From the NCBI RefSeq assembly GCF_036416795.1, contig NZ_CP143867.1, forward strand, positions 4,084,001 to 4,148,000: 64,000 nucleotides of DNA. The letters run 5' to 3'. The translations under genes and the position numbers were made by a program. Positions 42,861 through 52,047 of the stretch are shown in pieces (the stretch's first letter is position 1; each line of letters opens with the position of its first letter). This DNA comes from Bacteroides sp. MSB163 (GTDB taxonomy: Bacteria > Bacteroidota > Bacteroidia > Bacteroidales > Bacteroidaceae). The notes below the pieces were generated by a model. The model saw nothing but the letters and a program-made list of their open reading frames with translations. It was not told where the DNA came from and ran no database searches.

Positions 42861-44677
42861 TCTTTTACCTCCTTCTTACTGTTTAGTTCCCAGCGGAACG
42901 CATCCGTATAAGCGTCCCACATATTCTTATATAATCCTTCCGTTTTACTTAATATCTCGTGTTTCCCATGCTGTACGAGCTTTCCTTCGTTCAGTACGAT
43001 GATTTGCTGTGCCGAAATGATGGACGAGAGACGGTGTGCAATGATGATAACCGTCTTATTCTGGATCAGATGTTGCAAAGCCTGCTGCATCTTATATTCA
43101 TTTTCGGGATCGGCAAAAGCAGTCGCCTCGTCCAGCACCAGGATAGGGGCATTTTTCAGGATGGCCCTTGCCACACAGACACGTTGCGACTCGCCACCGG
43201 AAAGGTAGACGCCCTCATCTCCGATGCGGGTTTCATAACCTTGCGGAAGGCTTTCTATAAACTCATGGCACTGTGCGGCTTTTGCGGCAGCTATCACTTC
43301 CTCGCGCCCTGCACTGGAGTTTCCTACCCGGATATTTTCATAGAGGGTATCAAAGAAAAGGAAGCTATCCTGGAAAACAAAGGAAACAATGTCCATCAAC
43401 TTTTCGGTGGGAATATTTTTGATGTTGACTCCTCCGATCCGTATTTCGCCTTCCACTACATCCCAGAAGCGGGGAATCAGATTGGCTACTGTAGATTTTC
43501 CTGAACCTGAGGGGCCTACGAGTGCCGTAATTTCACCTTGGCGTGCTGTGAAGGTGATGTCGCGCAGCGCTTCGGTACGAGTTGTCTCCGCTTTATTCTC
43601 ATAAGCGAAACTAACCTTGAGGAATTCAATGTCATAACCGGCGGGTACTTGCGGTGTTTGTGCCTCCGGTACGGGTGGCTCGGCAAAGATACGGTCAATA
43701 CGTTCTACGCCCTCGTCTATTTCCCGTGTACCCGATCCGAGGAACATCAGTTTATAAATAGGGGAGGCTACTCCGGGACCCATAATAATAAAGAATAGAT
43801 AGACAGCGGCTAATGCCAGATTTTGTGGCTCATGACTCAGTAATAGTAAACCTATCGGCAGAATAAACGTAATGAGTGAGTTCAGTAATATGGTGAAGAC
43901 CACCATGCCGGGTTCGTATGTATCGCATACTTTCAGTGCATATTCCTTATACGCCTCAATCTCACTATTGAAACGGCGGAATGACCGGACGCTCTGACCG
44001 AAGATTTTCACGACCGGCATGCCACGTACATATTGTACGGCTGAGGCGCTCATTCGTTCCTGTGTATCAAAGTAGATTTTAGTAAACTCCTGTGCCTTTT
44101 TCCCGAAGAAGTTGGCAAACTGTAATCCTATACTCAATGCGATACAGAATAGACAGACCGCAGCCATCCAGCCATTCAGGGAGAAGAAGATGATAAACAT
44201 CAGAGTGACCGTAGCCAATACATTCACAAGGTCGGGGATGGTATGGGCAATGAAGTTCTCAATCTTTTCTACATTCTGTTCCATAATTTTCTTGATGCTT
44301 CCGGTAGATGTACCGTTCAGGTATCCTAACGATAAGCGTCCGATGTGTTCCGATAGCTTGATACGTAATCCGTATAGGATACGGAAAGCTGCTACATGTG
44401 AGGCCATCAGTGCCGCATAAAGTAGCAATAATCCTCCGATCAGTCCGAAGAAGGCAAACCATCCCCAGTATATCAGTATCCCGCTATCTATCTTTTCTAA
44501 GTCACTGGCGTGAAGCAGTAACTCCTGCAATACGCGGTATACCGACCAGTAGGGAACCAACATGCACGTAGCGCTTCCTGCCGACAAGATACCGGCCAGG
44601 ATCAGCAGTCCTTTCCGCTCGCCTGCAATTTCAAACAGGCGGGCGATTCCTTTTTTCTTTTTCAGTTTCTCTTTCAT
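42857..44677 (-). CDS. ABC exporter-fold half-transporter (first of heterodimer, IrtA/YbtP-like)
   Basis: This 606-residue protein has an N-terminal six-helix domain (GLLILAGILSAGSATCMLVP onward) and an ATPase domain with Walker A GPSGSGKST, signature YLSGGESQRVCVARA, Walker B ILVLDEATAFADPENE and switch histidine IIAHRLS. The Walker B-adjacent AFADPENE (instead of the usual ASLD) is typical of this heterodimer type. It is 58 bp downstream of the TetR gene and is translationally coupled to the next ABC gene. Substrate unknown: siderophore or heme import, or efflux. Confidence 0.85.
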   Translation of the reverse strand: MKEKLKKKKGIARLFEIAGERKGLLILAGILSAGSATCMLVPYWSVYRVLQELLLHASDLEKIDSGILIYWGWFAFFGLIGGLLLLYAALMASHVAAFRILYGLRIKLSEHIGRLSLGYLNGTSTGSIKKIMEQNVEKIENFIAHTIPDLVNVLATVTLMFIIFFSLNGWMAAVCLFCIALSIGLQFANFFGKKAQEFTKIYFDTQERMSASAVQYVRGMPVVKIFGQSVRSFRRFNSEIEAYKEYALKVCDTYEPGMVVFTILLNSLITFILPIGLLLLSHEPQNLALAAVYLFFIIMGPGVASPIYKLMFLGSGTREIDEGVERIDRIFAEPPVPEAQTPQVPAGYDIEFLKVSFAYENKAETTRTEALRDITFTARQGEITALVGPSGSGKSTVANLIPRFWDVVEGEIRIGGVNIKNIPTEKLMDIVSFVFQDSFLFFDTLYENIRVGNSSAGREEVIAAAKAAQCHEFIESLPQGYETRIGDEGVYLSGGESQRVCVARAILKNAPILVLDEATAFADPENEYKMQQALQHLIQNKTVIIIAHRLSSIISAQQIIVLNEGKLVQHGKHEILSKTEGLYKNMWDAYTDAFRWELNSKKEVKE

Positions 44678-44735
44678 AATCTATTATACTTTTAAAAACG
44701 AACAATATTCAGATTCATTCAAAAAAAGAGAGAGC

Positions 44736-45347
44736 TTATATTTTCATAAGCTCTCTCCAACCAGTTACTTCGAATGTGATGTATTCTGTGACTATCTGTT
44801 CCAAATCTTCTATCCCGACTCGGTGCATGATCAATTCCTCAAACATGGTGAACATCCATGCCGTGTGCAGGTGGATAGAAAAGTCGGTTACATTGATATT
44901 CATTTGCGGATGTTTCTCTTTCATATCTCTGAAGTACTCTTTCACGAGTGATGTGGAGCGTTCGGTGAAGTTCTCCTTGAAGTTTTCCAGTGAAGAACCC
45001 TGTGCATGGAAAAATAGCAATACCAACAATTTGCGATGCTTTTGTATCAATGTCATGTACTCTTCTATCACATATCGTAGGTATTCTGTGGAATACATCT
45101 CCATGATATCTGCTCCATAACGACCGTGATGTTCGTGTAGCATTCTTTCGAATGCACTGATTACAGGCCGTACCACCGTACAGAAAATATCATCCTTACT
45201 TTTGAAATAGTTATAGATATTGCTCAACCCTACCTGTGCTTCTTGCGCAATTTCACGCATGGAAGCCTTTGGAAAGCCGTTTTCGAGGAATACCTTTTCG
45301 GCAGCTTTCAAAATTTCTTTTTGTATGTCATCTTTAGGGTATTGCAT
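44736..45347 (-). CDS. TetR-family transcriptional regulator
   Basis: The start is set at 45347 (MQYPKDDIQKEILKAAEKVF), since the longer frame would begin upstream of the promoter at 45367-45402. The 203-residue protein has a TetR helix-turn-helix (ASMREIAQEAQVGLSNIYNY, then FKSKDDIF) and a helical ligand domain. It is the first gene of a TetR-ABC-ABC operon and probably regulates it. The divergent small membrane protein gene starts 166 bp away. Confidence 0.88.
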   Translation of the reverse strand: MQYPKDDIQKEILKAAEKVFLENGFPKASMREIAQEAQVGLSNIYNYFKSKDDIFCTVVRPVISAFERMLHEHHGRYGADIMEMYSTEYLRYVIEEYMTLIQKHRKLLVLLFFHAQGSSLENFKENFTERSTSLVKEYFRDMKEKHPQMNINVTDFSIHLHTAWMFTMFEELIMHRVGIEDLEQIVTEYITFEVTGWRELMKI

Positions 45348-45366
45348 AAGTTTTATTTCTCGACTG

Positions 45367-45402
45367 CAAAGTAGGGGAGAATCCGCCTTTTCTGAAATAC
45401 CC
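45367..45402 (-). promoter_or_regulatory. GGGTATTTC-type promoter of TetR-ABC-ABC operon
   Basis: On the reverse strand GGGTATTTC starts at 45402 and the -7 TACTTTG has its TTTG starting at 45370, exactly 32 bp later. A 20-bp spacer lies between the internal ATTT (-33) and the -7 octamer. The layout is the same in the three other promoters at 45449-45484, 45873-45908 and 56257-56292. Confidence 0.65.
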
Positions 45403-45448
45403 ATTAATGATGGTTTTTTGTTAGATTTTTATAAAAATCACAATTATT

Positions 45449-45484
45449 GGGTATTGCCAAGGTCACTGAAAGCATGCAACTTTG
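45449..45484 (+). promoter_or_regulatory. GGGTATTGC-type promoter of small membrane protein gene
   Basis: GGGTATTGCC starts at 45449, the -7 is CAACTTTG (TTTG at 45481), a 32-bp offset. The motif is inside a hyphenated palindrome TTGGGTATTGCCAA (45447-45460). It is divergent from the TetR promoter, whose copy of the motif begins 47 bp to the left. Confidence 0.6.
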
Positions 45485-45512
45485 CGCGTATAATCTAACT
45501 ATAAACTACTAT

Positions 45513-45818
45513 ATGGTGAAACTAACCAATCATAAAAAGGCAATTGGCAGACCTTTAAGTTGTAAGAGATGGGGAATAATAGCTATTATTATTCTTTTTG
45601 CAGGTAGCTTATCTTTTTTACTGTACTCTTACTTTTCTCATGATGCTGATAATCCTCAGTGTAACTGTTTGCTATGTATGCTTAATCATGTTCCTGAAGA
45701 GGGAGAGTACATTTATAATCGCTATTTGATATTTATTAGTTTTATCTGGATTGCTGTGATCTTTGCGACTATCTTTTTAGTGAATTACTGCTTTGTAAAA
45801 AAGAACAAAAAGAAATAG
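45513..45818 (+). CDS. Small two-helix membrane protein with C-x-C-x2-C loop, unknown function
   Basis: The start at 45513 (MVKLTNHKKAIGRPLSCKRW) is used because the promoter ends at 45484 and upstream in-frame codons would precede or overlap it. The 101-residue protein has a transmembrane helix at about 21-40 (GIIAIIILFAGSLSFLLYSY), a loop with C50, C52 and C55 (NPQCNCLLCMLNHVPEEGEY), a second helix at about 71-91 and a Lys-rich tail. The Cys cluster could bind metal or be redox active. I do not recognise a family. It sits between two other genes that use the same promoter type. Confidence 0.65.
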   Translation: MVKLTNHKKAIGRPLSCKRWGIIAIIILFAGSLSFLLYSYFSHDADNPQCNCLLCMLNHVPEEGEYIYNRYLIFISFIWIAVIFATIFLVNYCFVKKNKKK

Positions 45819-45872
45819 TGTTCGTTTAAGTACCTACTTGTTATTATTTTTAATAACATAATACTCATATTT

Positions 45873-45908
45873 GGGTATTGCCCGCCTTTTCAACTCCCTC
45901 TACCTTTG
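45873..45908 (+). promoter_or_regulatory. GGGTATTGC-type promoter of porin-imelysin operon
   Basis: GGGTATTGCC starts at 45873, and the perfect -7 TACCTTTG occupies 45901-45908 with TTTG starting at 45905, again 32 bp. The ATG of the first gene is at 45933, giving a leader of about 18 nt. Confidence 0.7.
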
Positions 45909-45932
45909 CGCCAACAAAATTTAAGATAAAAG

Positions 45933-47303
45933 ATGAGAAAATTAACTTGCTTATTCGCCTTAGGTTTCTTGCTTTTTAACAATACTTTACGGGCTAATGA
46001 ACCTGAAAAAGTAACCTCAACAGAAGAGGTATCTGAAACTACGGCAAAGAAAGAGAGAATAAAACAGGTAACAAAAGATGACGAATACGAAAAGTTCCGT
46101 TTCGGTGGATACGGAGAAATGGTAGCAAAGTTTATGAACTACGGAACGAATCGTTTCTATGGTGGGGTCGATAACAGTGATCATCGCAATACCATTGCAA
46201 TTCCTCGTTTTGTGTTGGCTTTTGACTACAAGTTTAATTCCAAGTGGATACTGGGTGCTGAAATAGAGTTTGAAGCAGGAGGTGTAGGTATTGAAACAGA
46301 ACTTGAGAATTCAGAAAACGGTGAGTATGAAACAGAAATGGAAAAGGGGGGAGAAGTTGCTCTTGAGCAGTTTCACATTACCCGTCTGATACATTCGGCT
46401 TTCAATGTTCGTGCCGGTCATTTGATTGTACCTATGGGATTGACCAATGCACACCATGAGCCTATCAACTTCTTTGGAACATCTCGTCCTGAGGGTGAAA
46501 CCACAATTATTCCTTCTACCTGGCATGAGACAGGATTGGAATTCTTCGGCTCTTTTGGTAAAGGATATGCGCGCTTTGATTATCAGGCAATGATTGTTGC
46601 CGGCTTGAATGCTGATGGATTTGGTCGCGATAATTGGGTTGCCGGTGGTAAGCAGGGACTCTTTGAACAAGATAACTTTACTTCGCCTGCTTATGTAGCA
46701 CGTCTGGACTATAAAGGGGTACCGGGACTGCGTGTAGGTGCTGCTTTTTACTATTGTAATGACGTGACGGCCAATGCTGATAAGAATTATAAGTATAGCA
46801 GCGTAGGTCGCTCATCAGTGAAAATCTACTCTGCCGATGCACAGTATAAAAATAAATATGTTACCGCTCGTGGTAATATCATTTATGGTGATTTAGAGAA
46901 TTCTTCCAAGATCAGCAAGGTTACTCTTTCCAATAACTCCAATTATTATCATGGTGCTATGCGTAATGTAGCTAAGAATGCTCTGTGCTATGGCTTGGAG
47001 GCTGGTCTCAACCTGAGTGCTTTCTTCTCGCAGAAGAAATGTCCGGTTATTTATCCTTATGCCCGTTATGAATACTACAACCCGCAGGAAGAGGCAGAAG
47101 GTTCAGCTACAATGGAGAAACGCTGTCAGGTAAGCAAATGGACGGCAGGAGTTAACTGGTTTGCATTGCCGAATCTGGTTGTGAAGGCCGATTATACTAC
47201 CCGTCATATTGGTACGAACAAGGTATTTGGATCGACTAAATATAACAATGAAAATGAATTTGCTATCGGCATAGCTTATGTCGGTTGGTTTACCAAGAGA
47301 TAG
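45933..47303 (+). CDS. Outer-membrane porin-like protein, first gene of heme/imelysin operon
   Basis: The protein has 456 residues and a signal peptide (LFALGFLLFNNTLRANE). An acidic/basic linker follows, then a beta-barrel starting FRFGGYGEMVAKFMNYGTNR and ending EFAIGIAYVGWFTKR. Strand patterns (LEQFHITRLIHSAFNVRAGH, ETGLEFFGSFGKGYARFDYQ) resemble phosphate-selective porin O/P-type barrels. An extracellular-looking loop is strongly acidic (ETELENSENGEYETEMEKGG), which could attract cations. Genes like this often precede imelysin genes in Bacteroidota. The cargo may be a metal or metal complex. Confidence 0.7.
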   Translation: MRKLTCLFALGFLLFNNTLRANEPEKVTSTEEVSETTAKKERIKQVTKDDEYEKFRFGGYGEMVAKFMNYGTNRFYGGVDNSDHRNTIAIPRFVLAFDYKFNSKWILGAEIEFEAGGVGIETELENSENGEYETEMEKGGEVALEQFHITRLIHSAFNVRAGHLIVPMGLTNAHHEPINFFGTSRPEGETTIIPSTWHETGLEFFGSFGKGYARFDYQAMIVAGLNADGFGRDNWVAGGKQGLFEQDNFTSPAYVARLDYKGVPGLRVGAAFYYCNDVTANADKNYKYSSVGRSSVKIYSADAQYKNKYVTARGNIIYGDLENSSKISKVTLSNNSNYYHGAMRNVAKNALCYGLEAGLNLSAFFSQKKCPVIYPYARYEYYNPQEEAEGSATMEKRCQVSKWTAGVNWFALPNLVVKADYTTRHIGTNKVFGSTKYNNENEFAIGIAYVGWFTKR

Positions 47304-47343
47304 TTCAAATAGGTATTTATAATTAATTTAATGTTTAAGTAAT

Positions 47344-48462
47344 ATGAAAAAGTTTTTTTATTTGTCGGCTCTTTCATTGGGCATGATGTGTTCCATTACG
47401 GCTTGTAGTGATGATGACACTACGACTATAGACGCTAAAAATCTTGACTATACGGCAGAGAATGCAAGTAGTTGGGGAAATTACATGCGAGTAGTTGCAC
47501 AATTGTTGGTGAATGATGCTACTGCTCTTTATGATGACTGGGCGGTTAAATACAATGAAGGTGGAAGCTATGCAGATTTCTTTAAGAATCAAGATGCTTT
47601 GACGAGTGTTGAGCAGTTGATTGACGGCTGTGTAGACATTGCCAATGAAGTAGGTACCGCCAAAATTGGTGACCCTTACGATCTTTTCATACATAATAAT
47701 GAAGAAAAGGCTTTGTATGCTGTAGAGTCATGGTATAGCTGGCATTCTCGTGAAGACTATCGTAACAATATCTATTCTATTCGTAATGCTTATTACGGAA
47801 CACGTACAGGGGCTATTAGCGAGTCATCTCTCTCAAAAGCAGTAGCCGCGGTAAATGCTAATCTTGATACTGAAGTGAAAAAAGCGATTGATAACGCAGC
47901 AGCAGCAATTTGGGCTATCCCGAGTCCTTTCCGCAACAATATCAATAGTCCGGAAGCAGTAAGTGCTATGGAAGCTTGTGCCACTTTAGAGGGAGTACTC
48001 AAGGGAAGCTTGAAGAATTGTATCGAAAGTATTGATAAAACAGTGTTGGCTGAAGTCGTAAGAAATTATGTGGATGTAGTTGTATTACCTACTTACTCTG
48101 ATTTGAAAGCGGGAAATCAGGCTCTTTTCGATGCTGTTGAAACATTCCGTACTTCTCCCAGCAATGCTAACTTCAAGGCTTGTGCCACAGCATGGCTTGC
48201 TGCTCGTACACCGTGGGAAACCAGTGAGGCATTCCTTTTCGGTCCGGTTGCCGACAAAGGTCTTGACCCCAATATGGATAGCTGGCCGCTTGACCAGGAT
48301 GGTATCGTACAGATCCTGACTTCCGGTAATTACTCTAACCTGAACTGGGATGGTGACTATGATGAAGAAGATGATAAAATTGCCGGTGCACAAGCTTTGC
48401 GTGGTTACCACACTTTGGAATATTTGATCTTCAAAGATGGTGAAGCCCGTACCATTCAGTAA
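47344..48462 (+). CDS. Imelysin-family (M75, iron-regulated) lipoprotein
   Basis: This 372-residue lipoprotein has lipobox SITACSDD and an all-helical imelysin fold. The family motif GxHxxE is present near the C-terminus as RGYHTLEYLIF (H356, E359). Imelysin-like proteins (IrpA, EfeO and relatives) are surface or periplasmic and mostly tied to iron uptake. Peptidase activity has been doubted. The chain ends 13 residues after the motif, whereas many relatives continue with a second helical bundle, so this is a short form. It is 40 bp after the porin gene. Confidence 0.87.
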   Translation: MKKFFYLSALSLGMMCSITACSDDDTTTIDAKNLDYTAENASSWGNYMRVVAQLLVNDATALYDDWAVKYNEGGSYADFFKNQDALTSVEQLIDGCVDIANEVGTAKIGDPYDLFIHNNEEKALYAVESWYSWHSREDYRNNIYSIRNAYYGTRTGAISESSLSKAVAAVNANLDTEVKKAIDNAAAAIWAIPSPFRNNINSPEAVSAMEACATLEGVLKGSLKNCIESIDKTVLAEVVRNYVDVVVLPTYSDLKAGNQALFDAVETFRTSPSNANFKACATAWLAARTPWETSEAFLFGPVADKGLDPNMDSWPLDQDGIVQILTSGNYSNLNWDGDYDEEDDKIAGAQALRGYHTLEYLIFKDGEARTIQ

Positions 48463-48488
48463 GATTTTTACTTGTTAGAAATAAGATT

Positions 48489-48531
48489 TTGCGGAAACAG
48501 CGGGATAATGAATATTCTGTTGTTTCCGCAA
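48489..48531 (+). terminator. Hairpin within the imelysin-oxidoreductase gap
   Basis: A 10-bp stem TTGCGGAAAC/GTTTCCGCAA lies 26 bp past the imelysin stop, without a T run. It may attenuate transcription or mark an mRNA end. The 128-bp gap around it has no clear TAnnTTTG box. Confidence 0.4.
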
Positions 48532-48590
48532 CATCTGCGTTAAAAAGATAAATGTTAGTTACGTATTTTGCAATAATAATTCAATAACGA

Positions 48591-50024
48591 ATGAATGGCT
48601 TATTAAAATACTCATTTCCAATCTGTTTTTCACTTCTGGCACTGTTTGCTTGCGAAAATGATGGAGTTGATGTGGATGATATAGAAGTACCTGCCGGCTT
48701 TGCCCTCTCTGCCGGTACTGCTACCAACTTCCTGACTTCCTCTTATGCTTATGATAGGTCTGCTGACTGGATAACAGGGGCATACGATAAACGTTTCACC
48801 CGTGGTGACAAATTGTATGATGATATCCGCACCAGTAGTAATGGAATAGGGGGAGGACTAGGACCGGTTTATGCCGGTTATTCTTGTGGTAGCTGTCACC
48901 GAAATGCCGGACGTACGCAACCGACTTTGTGGAGCGAAGGTGGTTCCGGCAGTTCCGGCTTTTCGTCTATGTTGGTTTATATTAGTCGTAAGAATGGAGC
49001 TTTCTTTCAGGATTATGGACGCGTGCTTCATGATCAGGCTATTTATGGTGTGAAGCCCGAGGGAAAACTGAAAGTGGAATATACCTATGAGACTTTCCAA
49101 TTCCCTGATGGTGAGACGTATGAACTCTGCAAACCCAATTATTCTATTTATGAATGGTATGCGGACAGCATCAAACCCGAAGACCTGTTCTGTACGGTGC
49201 GTATTCCTTTGCGCCACGTAGGTATGGGACAAATGATGGCGCTCGATCCCACTGAAATTGAAGCTTTGGCTGCTAAAAGTAATTATCCGGAATATGGTAT
49301 CAGTGGCCGTTGCAACTATATCTCCGAGAGAGGAGTGAGAAGTTTAGGCTTGTCCGGTAATAAAGCGCAGCATGCCGACCTGACAGTGGAACTTGGTTTC
49401 TCCAGCGATATGGGAGTTACGAACAGCCGCTATCCCGAAGAAATCTGTGAAGGACAGGCACAAGTAAATCAAGGCAGTATGATGGGACTTTCTTACGCCC
49501 AATTGGATGTATCTACGGAAGAAATGGAGAATGTAGACCTCTACATGCAGAGCCTTAGTGTTCCGGCACGTCGCAATGTGAATAATGAACAAGTAATCAA
49601 GGGTGAGCAGAATTTTTATAAGGCGAAGTGCCATCTCTGCCATGTAACCACCTTGCACACAAAACCACGTGGGTCTGTACTGTTGAACGGAACCCGTCTT
49701 CCCTGGCTGGGTAGTCAGACAATTCATCCATATTCGGACTTCCTGCTTCATGACATGGGCTCTGAAATTATGGGCGTAGGACTGAATGATAACTACGTAA
49801 GCGGTTTGGCCCGTGGCAACGAATGGCGTACGACTCCGCTTTGGGGTATCGGATTGCAGGAAACTGTGAATGGTCATACTTACTTCCTGCACGATGGACG
49901 CGCCCGCAACTATGTTGAGGCTATCATGTGGCACGGTGGTGAAGGTGAAGCATCGAAGAATCTCTTCAAAAAGATGAGTAAAGAAGATCGTGATGCTTTG
50001 GTCGCATTCCTGAAATCATTATAA
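48591..50024 (+). CDS. Di-heme thiol oxidoreductase / DUF1111 lipoprotein
   Basis: This 477-residue lipoprotein has lipobox LLALFACEN. It has two heme-binding sites, CGSCH (C99-H103) and CHLCH (C347-H351), and the DUF1111 pattern (GLGPVYAGYSCGSCHRNAGR, HDMGSEIMGVGLND, EWRTTPLWGIGL, HTYFLHDGRARNYVEAIMWH, GGEGEASKNLFKKMSKEDRD). These MauG/BCCP-like di-heme proteins are commonly encoded beside imelysins. They may oxidise a metal complex or peptide. In this strict anaerobe the electron acceptor is unclear. The maturation factor CcsBA is the last gene of the operon. Confidence 0.87.
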   Translation: MNGLLKYSFPICFSLLALFACENDGVDVDDIEVPAGFALSAGTATNFLTSSYAYDRSADWITGAYDKRFTRGDKLYDDIRTSSNGIGGGLGPVYAGYSCGSCHRNAGRTQPTLWSEGGSGSSGFSSMLVYISRKNGAFFQDYGRVLHDQAIYGVKPEGKLKVEYTYETFQFPDGETYELCKPNYSIYEWYADSIKPEDLFCTVRIPLRHVGMGQMMALDPTEIEALAAKSNYPEYGISGRCNYISERGVRSLGLSGNKAQHADLTVELGFSSDMGVTNSRYPEEICEGQAQVNQGSMMGLSYAQLDVSTEEMENVDLYMQSLSVPARRNVNNEQVIKGEQNFYKAKCHLCHVTTLHTKPRGSVLLNGTRLPWLGSQTIHPYSDFLLHDMGSEIMGVGLNDNYVSGLARGNEWRTTPLWGIGLQETVNGHTYFLHDGRARNYVEAIMWHGGEGEASKNLFKKMSKEDRDALVAFLKSL

Positions 50025-50069
50025 AACAAATAACGAACAATAAAACCAATAAGTATTATACAAGCAATT

Positions 50070-51281
50070 ATGAAGAAATTAATTTTAATGGTTGTAATGG
50101 CTGCCCTTTCGTTGGCTGCTATGGCACAGCATGAAGAAGATACAGAAAACGGTGTAGTGTCACTTGCCGGAAGAGAGGGATTTACGATAGAAACCAAGAA
50201 GGGAGACTTTGTATTCAAGCCCTATCTGTTGGTACAGACTTGTGCAAATTTCAATTGGTATGATGATGAAGGTCTGGATAAGGCATACAATCAGGATAAT
50301 GTAGCTAATTCCGGTTTCTCAATTCCCTATGCTGTATTGGGCTTCACTGGTAAAGCTTTTGGTAAAGTAGCCTTTAATCTTTCTATCAATGCGGCTGCCA
50401 GTGGGGGAGCATTGCTTCAACAAGCATGGTTCGATGTACAATTTAAAAAACAGTTTGCCGTGCGTGTCGGTAAATTCAAAACACCTTTCTCACATGCTTA
50501 TCTGACGACGTTGGGCGAAACATTGTTGCCGCAGTTGCCAGTATCATTGACTTCTGCTGTCATTCTGCCTTATTCCTTGAATGCGGTAACGCCTAACATC
50601 GGTACCGGTTTTGACCTCGGTGTTGAAATTCACGGATTGTTAGCTGATAAATTTGGCTATGAAGTAGGTTTATTCAATGGTACCGGTTCTTCTGTAAATA
50701 CAGCTACAAAAACTCTGAGTGATGATTGGCATATCCCTTCTTTACTGTATGCGGGGCGCTTTACTTATATGCCTAAAGGTGTGATGCCGTCCACTCAAGG
50801 TAATCCTAACCGTTTGAATGAAGATAAGATCATGTTCGGTGTATCGGCTTCAATCAATGTGGAAAGTGAGAATGAAAGTACCAATGATACCCGTGTGGGA
50901 GTGGAATTTGCCATGTTAAAGAACAAACTGTATCTGGGTGCCGAAGCATATTATATGAATGTGGGCTTCACGAAACGCCAGAAAATTAATGAAAGCTACA
51001 ATTACTTGGGTGGTTATGTACAGGGCGGTTACTTTGTTGCTCCCCGTTTGCAGGCTGCCTTGCGTTATGACTTCTTTAACCGTAACGGTACCGGCGATGA
51101 CGGATTTTTGAATATGCCGGCTGTGGGTATGAATTATTTCTTTAAGGGTTGTAACCTGAAACTCCAGGCTATGTACCAGTATATTGCCCGTACGGGGCAT
51201 GATACACAACTTGACCGAGATAATGATAATTTAGGTCTGGCCACTCATTCTGCAACAGTAATGCTGCAATATACTTTCTAA
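50070..51281 (+). CDS. Phosphate-selective porin O/P-like outer-membrane protein
   Basis: This 403-residue protein has a signal peptide (MVVMAALSLAAMAQ) and a barrel with the Porin O/P pattern: GFTIETKKGDFVFKPYLLVQ, QQAWFDVQFKKQFAVRVGKF, then KTPFSHAYLTT, and the terminal strand HSATVMLQYTF with C-terminal Phe. Two different porins bracket the imelysin and di-heme genes, suggesting that one handles import and the other export, or that they suit different ligands. It is 45 bp after the oxidoreductase gene. Confidence 0.8.
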   Translation: MKKLILMVVMAALSLAAMAQHEEDTENGVVSLAGREGFTIETKKGDFVFKPYLLVQTCANFNWYDDEGLDKAYNQDNVANSGFSIPYAVLGFTGKAFGKVAFNLSINAAASGGALLQQAWFDVQFKKQFAVRVGKFKTPFSHAYLTTLGETLLPQLPVSLTSAVILPYSLNAVTPNIGTGFDLGVEIHGLLADKFGYEVGLFNGTGSSVNTATKTLSDDWHIPSLLYAGRFTYMPKGVMPSTQGNPNRLNEDKIMFGVSASINVESENESTNDTRVGVEFAMLKNKLYLGAEAYYMNVGFTKRQKINESYNYLGGYVQGGYFVAPRLQAALRYDFFNRNGTGDDGFLNMPAVGMNYFFKGCNLKLQAMYQYIARTGHDTQLDRDNDNLGLATHSATVMLQYTF

Positions 51282-51300
51282 AAAAAGAAAGAGAGTAGTT

Positions 51301-52035
51301 ATGAAGAAATGTATATTATTCTTTGCGGCTATCTGGATGACAGTCTGCTTCTGTTCATGTGATGATGGAAGAATCTATGAGAAGGAGATAGAGGTGCAGC
51401 GTGGCGGCCGTGTCCTAAAGTTGACAGGTCGTTTCAGTGGTATCAGCAATTGGACGGATGATTATAGTGTCGTTGTGGCAGGCTTCAATGATAAAAGTGA
51501 ATACGCCGTTGTAACGAAATCACTGCCAGTCAATGTAGCCGATGGAACAGATATCGTTATGACACTGGGAGGTATCAGTGATGATGTGAAATCACTCAAA
51601 TTGTGTGTTATCAGTCGTTTGCGCGAATGTATTGTCGAATTTAAGACGATGGAAGATGAAGAACTCGCAGCTATTACAGATACTATATTAATGGATGTGG
51701 GAACACTGGACGTGGGTATGTTCAGTTCCATCCAGTCGCAGGTTTTCGATAAAAGATGTGTAGCGTGCCATGGGCAGACCGGTTCTGCATCGGGTAATTT
51801 ATTTCTGACGGAGGGTAAGAGCTATAATGCGTTGGTCAACCAGCCGGCACATAAGAATAGTGATATACTATTGGTGAAACCCGGCAGTGCAGAAGAGAGT
51901 TTTTTACATCTGGTCTTGAACAGGGCTGGTGATACGAGTATGAACCATACCGATATGCTGTCAGAAGATGAGCAACCCTTATTGAAACTGATAGATAATT
52001 GGATAAACGAAGGTATTTTTTTGAATAACGAGTAA
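51301..52035 (+). CDS. Mono-heme cytochrome c-like lipoprotein
   Basis: This 244-residue lipoprotein has lipobox VCFCSCDDG. Residues about 20-135 form a beta-rich domain. The C-terminal ~90 residues carry one heme site, RCVACHG (C153-H157), followed by the pattern of a planctomycete/bacterial small cytochrome c domain (SYNALVNQPAHKNSDILLVK, SFLHLVLNR, then NHTDMLSEDEQPLLKLIDNW). A distal Met is plausible at NHTDM. It is likely the electron partner of the di-heme oxidoreductase, anchored in the membrane facing the periplasm. Confidence 0.8.
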   Translation: MKKCILFFAAIWMTVCFCSCDDGRIYEKEIEVQRGGRVLKLTGRFSGISNWTDDYSVVVAGFNDKSEYAVVTKSLPVNVADGTDIVMTLGGISDDVKSLKLCVISRLRECIVEFKTMEDEELAAITDTILMDVGTLDVGMFSSIQSQVFDKRCVACHGQTGSASGNLFLTEGKSYNALVNQPAHKNSDILLVKPGSAEESFLHLVLNRAGDTSMNHTDMLSEDEQPLLKLIDNWINEGIFLNNE

Positions 52036-52047
52036 ACGATATTGGAA

